42,276 nucleotides of DNA from an uncultured Oscillospiraceae bacterium. GTDB taxonomy: Bacteria > Bacillota > Clostridia > Oscillospirales > Oscillospiraceae. The DNA lies in assembly GCA_934622035.1 (NCBI GenBank), contig CAKTVG010000024.1, forward strand, positions 1 to 42,276. The letters run 5' to 3'. The notes under the pieces were generated by a model, which saw nothing but the letters and a program-made list of their open reading frames with translations, did not search any database and had not been told where the DNA came from. A program made the translations under genes and the position numbers. Shown in pieces: positions 24,316 to 32,261 of the stretch (within the stretch, counting starts at the first letter, position 1; the number at the start of each line of letters is the position of its first letter).

Positions 24316-25228
24316 CCTGGCGCTGCTTCTGTGTGCGGGGCTGCTCTGCGGCTGCGCGGCGCCGTTGCTGCCGGAGCCGTCGATAGTGTCTGGCACTGCG
24401 CCGGAGACTGCCCCGACGGAAACTGTTTTGCCCACGGAAACGACCGAACCGGAGACGCAGAAGCTGGATATGGTCGCCCCGGTCATGCAGAAGCTGAGCG
24501 CTGCGCTTGCCGAAGAGCTTGACGGGCTGGACAGCCGCTGGGCGGTGTATGTCGAGGATCTTGCCACTGGAAACAGCGCCCGCGGTGAGCGCGGCGCGAC
24601 CTGTGAAGAGCCGATGGTCGCGGCGAGCATCATCAAGGTCTTTATCGCGGCGGAGGCCTACCGGCGCATCGAGTGCGGCGAGCTGAATGAGGAGGAAATC
24701 TATCCCGACCTTTACGCGATGCTGACCCGCAGCGACAATGACGCCGCAAACAGAATGACTACGCTTCTCGGCGGCGGAGACGCGGACACCGGAATGCAGA
24801 GCGTCACGGAATACGCCCGTTTCATCGGCTGCGATGCGACGGAAATGAATCGCCTGATGCTGGTTTACAACGGCAAACAGAATTATATTTCCGCCTGTGA
24901 CGGCGTGCGTATCCTGCGCATGATCTGCGATGGCACCTGCGTCAGCGCATACGCCTCCGGAAGGATCATGCAGATGCTCTGCGAACAGTACTGGAACGAT
25001 TATATTCCGCAGGGGCCGCCGGAGGGTACGCGCGTGGCGCACAAGGGCGGCGACCTGCCCGGCGTGGTGCACGGCGACATCGGCGTGGTGTTCTCCGAGA
25101 ATGGAACATACCTCGTGAGCATCTTGTGTAATGACCCCGTGACGGACAGCAGTGCGGAGGATGAGATTCGCACGATCGCCAGGCTGATCGACAGCTATAT
25201 GGCACAAAGACCGTCAAGCACGGAATAA
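24293..25228 (+). CDS. Class-A beta-lactamase-fold serine hydrolase lipoprotein
   Basis: A 311-residue lipoprotein: signal with lipobox LLCGC (residues 18-22), a Thr/Glu/Pro-rich linker, then a penicillin-recognising serine hydrolase domain. Catalytic motifs are SIIK (Ser112-Lys115), SDN (147-149) and KGG (251-253) in place of KTG. I see no convincing omega-loop E-x-x-L-N with the class A general-base glutamate between SDN and KGG, so a true beta-lactamase role is doubtful; a wall-linked esterase/peptidase or penicillin sensor is equally possible. It overlaps the YARHG gene by 23 bp and ends at a hairpin terminator. Confidence 0.82.
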   Translation: MKRKWVGSLALLLCAGLLCGCAAPLLPEPSIVSGTAPETAPTETVLPTETTEPETQKLDMVAPVMQKLSAALAEELDGLDSRWAVYVEDLATGNSARGERGATCEEPMVAASIIKVFIAAEAYRRIECGELNEEEIYPDLYAMLTRSDNDAANRMTTLLGGGDADTGMQSVTEYARFIGCDATEMNRLMLVYNGKQNYISACDGVRILRMICDGTCVSAYASGRIMQMLCEQYWNDYIPQGPPEGTRVAHKGGDLPGVVHGDIGVVFSENGTYLVSILCNDPVTDSSAEDEIRTIARLIDSYMAQRPSSTE

Positions 25229-25230
25229 GC

Positions 25231-25257
25231 AAAGCCCATGCCGCCGGCATGGGCTTT
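25231..25257 (+). terminator. Terminator hairpin of the beta-lactamase-like gene
   Basis: Twelve-base-pair stem AAAGCCCATGCC / GGCATGGGCTTT with a three-base loop, three bases after the stop codon. The U-run is short (TTT). Nearly the same stem occurs again at 25512-25541. Confidence 0.75.
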
Positions 25258-25541
25258 CCAGACTGTCAAAAAAGTCCGTAATCGTCAAAATCGATTCACA
25301 ATTCAATGGATCTTTGCTCTCTGGATTTTATTTACAAAAGTGGGTGGATTCCAAACTTTATTGTCTGTAAACCAGCTTGCTGCGCAAGGATTTTGACTTA
25401 CTGCGCAACTCACGCCCTACCGTACCTATGTACGCCGACGAGCGTGAGTTGCTTGTCTTCCGAACTTTTTTGCAGTCTGGCAGCGTGCCGAAAAGCGTTT
25501 TTCGTCACGCTGCAAAGCCCATGCGAAAGCATGGGCTTTGC
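25258..25541. repeat. Highly palindromic intergenic element of unknown type
   Basis: This is the main gene-free stretch of the window and holds no ORF with a ribosome binding site. It contains: an imperfect 20-bp inverted pair (25258-25278 and 25461-25480, arms CCAGACTG...AAAAAAGTCCG); a hairpin CTTGC/GCAAG (25376-25388); an 11-bp inverted pair GCAACTCACGC / GCGTGAGTTGC (25405-25415, 25442-25452) that encloses CGTAC-CTAT-GTACG; a nested stem GCAGCGTG / CACGCTGC (25480-25487, 25506-25513) enclosing CGAAAA/TTTTCG; and a terminal 13-bp stem GCAAAGCCCATGC / GCATGGGCTTTGC with a GAAA loop (25512-25541). It may be a MITE-like or REP-like multi-copy repeat, or a structured RNA; a single window cannot decide. 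Its right hairpin abuts the pcrA promoter. Confidence 0.6.
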
Positions 25542-25543
25542 TG

Positions 25544-25572
25544 TTGACAAAAAACAGCGGCGGCCCTATAAT
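25544..25572 (+). promoter_or_regulatory. Perfect-consensus sigma-A promoter for pcrA
   Basis: TTGACA (25544-25549), exactly 17 bp, TATAAT (25567-25572). It begins two bases after the terminal hairpin of the intergenic element. The leader before the pcrA start is about 65 bases. Confidence 0.93.
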
Positions 25573-25645
25573 AATTGCAGTTTGCAGGCCGGACAAGACC
25601 CCGGAAAATGCACTTCAAAATGACGTATTAGAAACAGGAGAAACT

Positions 25646-28000
25646 ATGACGCAGGAGTTGGAGCGGCGGTTTTTGACCGCGCGCAGAGCATACATAGAAA
25701 AAAGCTTTTCCCGCATGAATCCCATGCAGCTCGAGGCCGTCCTCACGACGGAGGGGCCGTTGCTGCTGCTGGCGGGCGCGGGCAGCGGTAAGACGACCGT
25801 CCTCATCAATCGAATTGCGAACCTGATTCGCTTTGGCTGCGGCGCGACCTCGCAGGAGCTGCCGGAGAACCTGACCGAGGATGACGTTGCCTTCCTTGCG
25901 CACGATGCGGATACGGATCCGGAACGGGCGGCGGCGCTGTGCGCCATGCACCCGGCCGTGCCCTGGTCCATCATTGCCATTACCTTTACCAATAAGGCGG
26001 CAAACGAGCTGAAGGACCGCCTTGCTGCCATGCTCGGCCCGGAGGCGAACGATGTCTGGGCGATGACCTTCCATTCCGCCTGCTGCCGCATCCTGCGCCG
26101 CGAGATCGACCGCCTGGGCTACGACCGCAGCTTTACGATCTACGACACGGCGGATTCCGAACGCGTGGTCAAGGAAATCCTGCGCGACCGCAATCTGGAC
26201 GAAAAAACCTTCCCGCCGCGCATGGTGCTTGGAATGATCTCCAAGGCCAAGGACAAAATGTCCATGCCGGAGGATTTTGCGAAGGACGTGGGCGACGATT
26301 ACCGCCTCAAGCGTATTGCGGAGCTGTACGCGGAGTACCAGAAGCGCCTGCGCGCCTCCAACGCGGTGGATTTTGACGACATCATTCTGCTGACGGTGCA
26401 GCTCCTGCAGGAGTATGAAGAGGTGCGTGATTACTATCAGCGCAAGTTCCGCTACGTCCTCATCGACGAATACCAGGACACAAACCATTTGCAGTATCTG
26501 CTGGCCTCGCTGCTGGCCGGACGCTATGAGAATATCTGTGTCGTGGGCGACGATGACCAGAGCATCTACCGCTTCCGCGGTGCGACGATCTCCAACATCC
26601 TGGATTTTGAAAAGGAATATAGGGGCGCGAAGGTCATTCGTCTGGAGCAGAACTACCGCTCCACGCAGTCCATTCTCGACGCGGCCAACGCCGTCATTGC
26701 CCACAACCGCGGCCGCAAGGGAAAAAAGCTCTGGACGGACAACGGCACGGGCGAAAACATCCTGTTTTATGAGGCGTACAACGAATCCGACGAGGCGAAT
26801 TTCGTTGCTAACAATATTCTGACGGAATCCAAGGGGAAGGGCTTCAAGGATTTTGCCATTCTCTACCGCACAAACGCACAGTCCAACGCAATGGAATATG
26901 CGTTCAAGCGCTGCGGCATTCCTTACCGCATCATCGGTGGAACGCGCTTCTTTGACCGAGCCGAGGTCAAGGATATGCTGGCCTATCTCTGGGTCATCAG
27001 CAACCGCGCCGACGATCTGCGCCTCAAGCGCATCATTAATCAGCCGCCGCGCGGCATCGGCGCAAAGACCGTCGAGACGATCGAGCGTCTGTGCGCTGCT
27101 TCCGGCAAGCCGCTTTACAGCGTCGTCAGCGATCCGTATACCTATCCTGCGATGGAGCGCAGCGCGCAGAAGCTGATGAGCTTTACCGTCCTGATCGAGG
27201 AATGCGCGGAGCTGTCCCGGACGCTGCCGCTGCCGGACTTTTATGAGGAGCTGTTGATCCGCACCGGCTATGTCAAAATGCTGGAGGAAAAGGACGAGGT
27301 GGAAAACCGCACCCGGCTGGAAAACGTCCGAGAGCTGAAATCCTCCATCGTGAATTATGTGGAGAACACGGACACGCCCAGCCTGAGTGGCTTCCTGGAG
27401 GAAATCGCACTTTATACGGACATCGAGCAGTACGATAAGGATGCCGATGCCGTCGTTATGATGACGATGCACTCTGCCAAGGGCCTGGAATTCCCGAATG
27501 TCTACATTGTCGGCATGGAGGAGGGCCTCTTCCCCGGCATGCGCTGCATCGGCGACCCGGAGGAGATGGAGGAGGAGCGGCGGCTTTGCTATGTCGCCAT
27601 CACACGTGCAAAGAGCCACCTGACGCTCACCGCCGCAAAACAGCGCATGCTCTACGGCCGCACGAGCACCAATCGCCCCTCACGCTTTATTGATGAGATT
27701 CCGCCGGAGCTGCTGACCGGCAAAAAGGCGGAGCTGCCGAAGAGCTATCAGAAGCCCGCGCAGCCGCAGAAGCGCCTCTATAACAACTGGACGAATTCTC
27801 TTTCCGGCGGGAAGCCGCAGGCAGCACTGCCGGATTTCCGAAAGGGCGATATGGTGGTGCATGATACCTTCGGCCGCGGCATGGTGCTCTCCGTCTTGAA
27901 AATGGGTAACGACGCCATGCTGGAAATAGCCTTCGATCAGGTCGGCACCAAGCGCCTGATGGCCTGTGCCGCCGCCTCAAGAATGAGAAAGCAGGCATAA
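25646..28000 (+). CDS. pcrA: UvrD/PcrA-type ATP-dependent DNA helicase
   Basis: A 784-residue SF1A 3'-to-5' helicase that removes recombinase and stalled polymerase and acts in excision repair. Motif I GAGSGKTT (K49), Ia AITFTNKAANELKDRL, II LIDEYQDTN, III GDDDQSIYRFRGA, IV RLEQNYRS, V/VI TMHSAKGLEFPNVY and RRLCYVAITRAK. Compared with Bacillus PcrA there are about 38 extra residues between motifs I and Ia (including ELPENLTEDDVAFLAHDAD). The C-terminus has the PcrA-type RNA polymerase-binding Tudor-like part (FRKGDMVVHDTFGRGMVLSV). The ATG at 25646 is five bases after CAGGAG; upstream in-frame codons overlap the promoter and are excluded. Confidence 0.95.
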   Translation: MTQELERRFLTARRAYIEKSFSRMNPMQLEAVLTTEGPLLLLAGAGSGKTTVLINRIANLIRFGCGATSQELPENLTEDDVAFLAHDADTDPERAAALCAMHPAVPWSIIAITFTNKAANELKDRLAAMLGPEANDVWAMTFHSACCRILRREIDRLGYDRSFTIYDTADSERVVKEILRDRNLDEKTFPPRMVLGMISKAKDKMSMPEDFAKDVGDDYRLKRIAELYAEYQKRLRASNAVDFDDIILLTVQLLQEYEEVRDYYQRKFRYVLIDEYQDTNHLQYLLASLLAGRYENICVVGDDDQSIYRFRGATISNILDFEKEYRGAKVIRLEQNYRSTQSILDAANAVIAHNRGRKGKKLWTDNGTGENILFYEAYNESDEANFVANNILTESKGKGFKDFAILYRTNAQSNAMEYAFKRCGIPYRIIGGTRFFDRAEVKDMLAYLWVISNRADDLRLKRIINQPPRGIGAKTVETIERLCAASGKPLYSVVSDPYTYPAMERSAQKLMSFTVLIEECAELSRTLPLPDFYEELLIRTGYVKMLEEKDEVENRTRLENVRELKSSIVNYVENTDTPSLSGFLEEIALYTDIEQYDKDADAVVMMTMHSAKGLEFPNVYIVGMEEGLFPGMRCIGDPEEMEEERRLCYVAITRAKSHLTLTAAKQRMLYGRTSTNRPSRFIDEIPPELLTGKKAELPKSYQKPAQPQKRLYNNWTNSLSGGKPQAALPDFRKGDMVVHDTFGRGMVLSVLKMGNDAMLEIAFDQVGTKRLMACAAASRMRKQA

Positions 28001-28043
28001 TTCCTGCACCGCCGCCATATCCTCCCTTACGGGGTGGTGCGGC

Positions 28044-28676
28044 ATGACATTGGAACAAAGGGATCGTTTCCGGCTGTATGCCGCCGCGGCGCTGGTGCTG
28101 CTGGTGGGCTTTGTCGCGCTGGTGCGCATCCGCTTTCAGCCGATGGCGGACCGGCTTCTGCAAACGCAGGTGGACAATCAGGCGTCCACGGCGATCAATG
28201 AGGCAATACGGGAGCAGATCGAAACCGGCGGGATAGACTATGCGAAAATGGTGATCCTGGAAAAGGACGCAAACGGCAGCGTGACGGCGATGCACGCCAA
28301 TATGGGCAGCATCAACGAGCTGCGCACGCGCATTTTATCCCGGATCGACGAAAAACTGATGGACTTTTCCATCGAGGAGCTGGGCGTCCCGGTCGGGAGC
28401 GTCGTTCTGCCGGAGCTGTTTTCCGGCAGGGGACCGAAGCTGCCCGCCCGCGTGATTGCGGTGCGGACCTCCGATGCCGCATTCCGCAATGAATTTCTGG
28501 ATGCGGGAATCAATCAGACGCTGCATCGGATTTATTTTGATATCAACGTGACCATTTCGCTGATGACGGTAGACGGGAGCCATGAGGTTTCCGTGGATTC
28601 GAGCGTCCTGGTTGCGGAGACGGTGATCGTCGGGCAGGTACCGGCGGCATATTTTGGCTTGGAGGAGCTGCCATGA
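28044..28676 (+). CDS. yunB: Sporulation protein YunB
   Basis: A 210-residue protein with one N-terminal membrane helix (about 11-27, LYAAAALVLLVGFVALV) and the YunB domain (MADRLLQTQVDNQASTAINEAI..., VPVGSVVLPELFSGRGP, INQTLHRIYFDINVTI). YunB is made in the mother cell in Bacillus and is needed for efficient spore formation. No sporulation-type promoter was recognisable upstream: the gene follows pcrA by 43 bp, and its weak GGGGTGGTG ribosome site lies in a small hairpin with GCACCGCC. It overlaps ligA by 4 bp. Its presence suggests a spore-forming ancestry. Confidence 0.88.
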   Translation: MTLEQRDRFRLYAAAALVLLVGFVALVRIRFQPMADRLLQTQVDNQASTAINEAIREQIETGGIDYAKMVILEKDANGSVTAMHANMGSINELRTRILSRIDEKLMDFSIEELGVPVGSVVLPELFSGRGPKLPARVIAVRTSDAAFRNEFLDAGINQTLHRIYFDINVTISLMTVDGSHEVSVDSSVLVAETVIVGQVPAAYFGLEELP

Positions 28677-30667
28677 ATCCACAAAAGGAAATTGAGCAAC
28701 TGACGCGTGAGCTGGAGGAGGCAAACCGCCTTTACTATGTGCTCGACGCGCCGACGATGGAGGACTATGAGTATGACCGCAAGCTCCGCCGTCTGGAGGA
28801 GCTGGAGGCGGCATACCCGGAGTTTGCCTCGCCGCTTTCTCCGACGAAGCGTGTCGGCGGAGAGGCGCTGAGCAAGTTTGAAAAGGTGCAGCATGCCGTT
28901 CCGCTGGAGAGCTTACAGGACGTTTTCTCCGAGGACGAGGTGAGGGAATTTGACGCGCATCTGCGCGAGACGGTCGCCGATGCTGCCTACAGCGTCGAGC
29001 CGAAGGTGGACGGGCTATCCGTCGCGCTGGAATACCGGAACGGCGAATTCGTTCGCGGCGCGACGCGCGGAGACGGCCAGGTCGGTGAGGATGTAACGGA
29101 AAACCTCAAAACCGTCCGTTCCATTCCCATGCGGATTGAAGATGCGCCTGCAAAGCTGATCGTGCGCGGCGAGGTATTTATGCCGCGCGCGGTGTTTGAA
29201 GCCCTGAACGCCAAGCGCGAGGAAGAGGGCAAGCCCCTGTTTGCCAATCCGCGCAATGCCGCTGCGGGCAGCCTGCGCCAGCTCGACCCGTCCGTTGCGG
29301 CGGCTCGGCGGCTGGACATCCTGATTTTCAATTTGCAGCTGGCAGAGGGTGTGTCCTTTCAGACGCATGCGCAGACTCTGGACTATCTGGCGCAGCGGCA
29401 CTTTAAGGTCATTCCGCACAAGCTTTGTGCCACCGCTGCGGAGGCGATCGAGGAAATTCGCCGGATCGGGCAGGGACGCTATGACTATTCCTTTGACATC
29501 GACGGCGCGGTCGTGAAGCTGAACACGCTTTCCGACCGGTCTGTGCTCGGCAGCACGGCGAAATTCCCGCGCTGGGCCTGTGCCTATAAATACCCGCCGG
29601 AGATCAAGGAAACGGTGATCGAGGACATCGTCGTCCAGGTCGGACGGACCGGCGTGCTGACGCCGAAGGCGGTGGTCAGCCCCGTGCGTCTGGCCGGAAC
29701 GACGGTCACGAACGCCACGCTGCACAATCAGGACTTTATCTCCGAGAAGGACGTCCGCATCGGCGATACCGTCCGCATCCGCAAGGCGGGCGAGATCATT
29801 CCGGAAATTCTCTCCGTGGTGCAGGAAAAGCGCCCGGCAGAGACGCAGCCCTATCATCTGCCGGAATTCTGCCCGGTCTGCGGCGCGCCCGTGGAGCGCG
29901 ACGAAGACGGCGCGGCCATTCGCTGCACCGGCGCGGAGTGCCCGGCGCAGCTTTCGAGGAACATCGCGCATTTTGTCTCGCGCAACGCCATGGACATTGA
30001 GGGCCTGGGCGATGCCATTGTTGAGCAGCTGATCGCCATGGGCGCGATTCGTTCTCCTGCGGATATCTATTATCTCACGCTGGACGAGCTGAAAAGCCTC
30101 TGGAAAAGCGGAACAAAGGCTGCGCAGAAGCTCCTGGCCGCGATCGAAGCCAGCAAGCAAAACGACGTCAGCCGACTGATTTTCGCCCTGGGCATCCGAC
30201 AGGTGGGCGAGAAGGCGGCCAAGGTGCTGGCAAAGACCTTCGGCTCTCTGGATGCGCTGATGCAGGCGTCGGCGGAGGAGCTGACCGAGGTGCGCGACAT
30301 CGGCGGCATTACGGCGGAAAATATCGTCTCCTGGTTTGCAAGCCCGCAGTCGCAGCATATGATCTCCCGTCTGCGCGAGGCCGGGGTGAACTTTGCAAGC
30401 ACCGCGCCGCAGGGCGACGACCGGCTGGCAGGGATGACCATCGTGCTCACGGGTGCGCTGACGCTCTTCACGCGCGACGAGGCGACGGAGAAAATCGAAG
30501 CCCGCGGCGGAAAGGCCGCAGGCTCCGTGTCGAAAAAGACGACCTATGTCGTTGCCGGCGAAAACGCGGGCAGCAAGCTGAAAAAGGCCAACGAGCTGGG
30601 CATTCCCGTCCTGACCGAGCAGCAGTTTCTGGAGCTGCTGGGAGAGGGAGAAAACGCGAATGCCTGA
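28673..30667 (+). CDS. ligA: NAD-dependent DNA ligase LigA
   Basis: A 664-residue ligase of normal length. Domain Ia contacts NAD (LYYVLDAPTMEDYEYD); the nucleotidyl-transfer Lys111 lies in PKVDGLS; the OB fold follows; a four-cysteine zinc finger (CPVCGAPVERD...CTGAECPAQ) is near 400-425, then helix-hairpin-helix repeats (RDIGGITAENI) and a C-terminal BRCT domain (LAGMTIVLTGALTLFTRDEA). It seals nicks in replication and repair. The ATG overlaps the yunB stop (ATGA). A perfect palindromic terminator starts on its own stop codon. Confidence 0.97.
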   Translation: MNPQKEIEQLTRELEEANRLYYVLDAPTMEDYEYDRKLRRLEELEAAYPEFASPLSPTKRVGGEALSKFEKVQHAVPLESLQDVFSEDEVREFDAHLRETVADAAYSVEPKVDGLSVALEYRNGEFVRGATRGDGQVGEDVTENLKTVRSIPMRIEDAPAKLIVRGEVFMPRAVFEALNAKREEEGKPLFANPRNAAAGSLRQLDPSVAAARRLDILIFNLQLAEGVSFQTHAQTLDYLAQRHFKVIPHKLCATAAEAIEEIRRIGQGRYDYSFDIDGAVVKLNTLSDRSVLGSTAKFPRWACAYKYPPEIKETVIEDIVVQVGRTGVLTPKAVVSPVRLAGTTVTNATLHNQDFISEKDVRIGDTVRIRKAGEIIPEILSVVQEKRPAETQPYHLPEFCPVCGAPVERDEDGAAIRCTGAECPAQLSRNIAHFVSRNAMDIEGLGDAIVEQLIAMGAIRSPADIYYLTLDELKSLWKSGTKAAQKLLAAIEASKQNDVSRLIFALGIRQVGEKAAKVLAKTFGSLDALMQASAEELTEVRDIGGITAENIVSWFASPQSQHMISRLREAGVNFASTAPQGDDRLAGMTIVLTGALTLFTRDEATEKIEARGGKAAGSVSKKTTYVVAGENAGSKLKKANELGIPVLTEQQFLELLGEGENANA

Positions 30668-30703
30668 AAAACCGGCGGAAGGAAATTCCTTCCGCCGGTT
30701 TTT
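30667..30703. terminator. Bidirectional terminator, 37-base perfect palindrome
   Basis: Eighteen-base-pair perfect stem around a single central A (30685), with AAAAA at the left and TTTTT at the right, so it works on both strands: for ligA (plus) and ribU (minus). It begins inside the ligA stop codon and ends 2 bp before the ribU stop. Confidence 0.95.
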
Positions 30704-30704
30704 A

Positions 30705-31364
30705 TCACAGAATTCCACGCAGGTACAGGATCAGCACGATGCAGACGGCGAGCAGAATGGAGGAGACGCTCCACACCAGAAGCTTGCCGCTCTTTTTAAC
30801 GGGCGCGGCGGTGCTCTCCGGGAAGAGCTTCGCGCGGCGCAGTCCCTGCACGACCGGACGATACAGCAGCGCCGTCAGCGCGGCGTTCAGGCAGCCCTTG
30901 AGCAGGTTGAAGGGCAGAATGATGGGAAGCAGCATCGCCGCAACGTCCGCGCGCGAGGTCTGCATGTACAGGGGCGTGATGAGATAGTTCCACAGCACCA
31001 TGACGATGCTCATTGCCGCAACGCCGACGCACAGCCCCAGAACCGCGCCGCCCAGCGTGCGCTTTTTGCGGTAGATCAGCGCGGCGGTGCAGCAGAAGAA
31101 GGCAGAGGAGAGAACGTTCATCAGAAAGCCGATCCAGCCGGTGGTGCTGATGGACACCATTTCGATCAGAGAGACAATCAGGCTGATGACGAGCGCCGTG
31201 ACCGGCCCGTAGAGGAAGCCGCCGATGGCGATGATGACGTCCTTCGGCTCATACTTGAGAAATTCGACCGGCGTGATGGGGACGCGCAGTGCCGCGACGG
31301 CGACAAAGGCGAGTGCGCAGAGCATCGCCGTGACGGTGAGTCTGCTTGTTTTTTCGTGCTTCAT
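30705..31364 (-). CDS. ribU: ECF transporter riboflavin-specific S component RibU
   Basis: A 219-residue membrane protein with about five or six hydrophobic helices. RLTVTAMLCALAFVAVAALR at the start is the ECF S-component entry helix that docks on the shared EcfT, and FLKYEPKDVIIAIGGFLYGP is RibU-like. The riboflavin assignment rests mainly on the FMN riboswitch directly upstream. The ATG at 31364 follows GGAGGT; the longer in-frame reading crosses the riboswitch terminator and is excluded. The C-terminal cytoplasmic segment (after about 180) ends in a further hydrophobic helix, a little longer than usual. The ATPase module is not in this window. Confidence 0.92.
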   Translation of the reverse strand: MKHEKTSRLTVTAMLCALAFVAVAALRVPITPVEFLKYEPKDVIIAIGGFLYGPVTALVISLIVSLIEMVSISTTGWIGFLMNVLSSAFFCCTAALIYRKKRTLGGAVLGLCVGVAAMSIVMVLWNYLITPLYMQTSRADVAAMLLPIILPFNLLKGCLNAALTALLYRPVVQGLRRAKLFPESTAAPVKKSGKLLVWSVSSILLAVCIVLILYLRGIL

Positions 31365-31385
31365 AGGTACCTCCAAAATAGAAAA

Positions 31386-31413
31386 GCTGCCCAAAGGATC
31401 CTCTTTGGGCAGC
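31386..31413 (-). terminator. Riboswitch-controlled intrinsic terminator before ribU
   Basis: Eleven-base-pair stem GCTGCCCAAAG / CTTTGGGCAGC with a six-base loop, followed on the minus strand by TTTTCTATTTT, 21 bp before the ribU start and 14 bp after the aptamer. It is the natural expression platform: with FMN bound the terminator would form and shut off ribU. Confidence 0.88.
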
Positions 31414-31427
31414 ATAAAACACTGCAT

Positions 31428-31538
31428 TTCTTCTTTCATCCAGACTATACTGTCGGTTTCGGAGTTACACCGAATCATGCGCCGGAGCGCTCGCGGACTT
31501 TACCGCCGGTCGGGAATTGCACCCTGCCCTGAAGATCT
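31428..31538 (-). promoter_or_regulatory. FMN riboswitch (RFN element)
   Basis: Read on the minus strand, it has the conserved RFN segments in order: TCTTCAGGGCAGGGTG, AATTCCCGACCGGCGGTA, GTCCGCGAGCG, GATTCGGTG-AAC-TCCGAAACCGAC, AGTC-GGATG and GAAAGAAGA closing helix P1 with TCTTC. This matches the well known FMN aptamer almost base for base. It senses FMN and governs the downstream riboflavin transporter gene. Confidence 0.95.
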
Positions 31539-31555
31539 CTTATGGAATTGCCCCT

Positions 31556-31583
31556 ATTATAGCACGGGCGTGCGGAATGTCAA
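31556..31583 (-). promoter_or_regulatory. Extended -10 sigma-A promoter for the riboswitch/ribU unit
   Basis: On the minus strand TTGACA (31578-31583), a 16 bp spacer and TATAAT (31556-31561), preceded by TG in the extended -10 pattern TGCTATAAT. It lies about 18 bp upstream of the aptamer. Confidence 0.9.
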
Positions 31584-31614
31584 CCCTTTCTTTCTGCGCG
31601 GAATTATGGTATAC

Positions 31615-32184
31615 TTATGCTGCGGAGGGTTCGACGGATTCTGACGGAGCTTCGGATTCCGAGGGCTCCGCCGGTTCCGCCGGCTCGGATATGGACTCCG
31701 AGGCCGCTTCGGTCGGCGTAACGCCGGACAGCGCAAAGCCGTGGATTTTTCCCTCCGGCGCAGTGCTTGTGATGTCTCCGCCGATCACATGGCCGTCGTA
31801 GACAAGAATGCTGGCGTACACCGGCGCGGCGGCGTTGGGATAGTTCAGAATTTCGTAGACATAGCGCATGGCATCCCTTCCCGCAAAGGCCGTCAGATCA
31901 AAGCCCTGGCTGCGCTGCAATTCGTTGTAGCGCGCGAAGACCCGGTTGTCTGCATCCTCAGGAATGCGGACCTTCTGCACCTCCTTCGGCTCGGTGTTCA
32001 CACTCCAGCCGTAGGATGCCAGGAAGGCGACACGCTCGTCATTGGTCGCCCCGGCGGGCGTCGTGTCGGCCACCGGCTGATTTCCGCCGCTGACGAGAAG
32101 AATGACCGCCACAATGACGGCGATTACCACGATTGCACCGGCAATCAGCTTGGTTTTCGATATTTTTGCAGTCATAACAAACAT
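31615..32184 (-). CDS. DUF4830 membrane-anchored protein
   Basis: A 189-residue protein with one N-terminal membrane helix (about 13-32, LIAGAIVVIAVIVAVILLVS) and a DUF4830 domain (about 48-155): ERVAFLASYGWSVNTEP, RVFARYNELQRSQGFDL, GRDAMRYVYEILNYP and ILVYDGHVIGGDITS. The domain is common in Clostridia and has no known activity; it is probably outside the membrane. The C-terminal 40 residues are a Ser/Glu/Pro-rich tail. The ATG at 32184 follows GGAGGGG. It is divergent from the pseudouridine synthase gene (77 bp apart). No clear terminator follows; the next element is the ribU promoter. Confidence 0.85.
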   Translation of the reverse strand: MFVMTAKISKTKLIAGAIVVIAVIVAVILLVSGGNQPVADTTPAGATNDERVAFLASYGWSVNTEPKEVQKVRIPEDADNRVFARYNELQRSQGFDLTAFAGRDAMRYVYEILNYPNAAAPVYASILVYDGHVIGGDITSTAPEGKIHGFALSGVTPTEAASESISEPAEPAEPSESEAPSESVEPSAA

Positions 32185-32261
32185 GAATTCCCCTCCAGAT
32201 TGAGTGATTGGTGTTACACTGTATGTCCCCGCTGGGACAAATATACCGAGGAGGTCAGAGA

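Noticed and set aside
25258..25541. tRNA, CRISPR repeat or riboswitch in the structured intergenic region
   Set aside because: No cloverleaf with a T-loop, no regularly spaced direct repeats and no match to a riboswitch consensus I know; the palindromes are all different from each other apart from the two outer hairpins.
25628..27619. 663-codon open frame on the minus strand opposite pcrA
   Set aside because: Same shadow effect of codon bias; every PcrA motif is on the plus strand and in order.
32224..32239. TGTCCC-CGCT-GGGACA palindrome between the DUF4830 and pseudouridine synthase genes
   Set aside because: Only six base pairs and GC-rich; too short to separate from chance in this composition without copies elsewhere.
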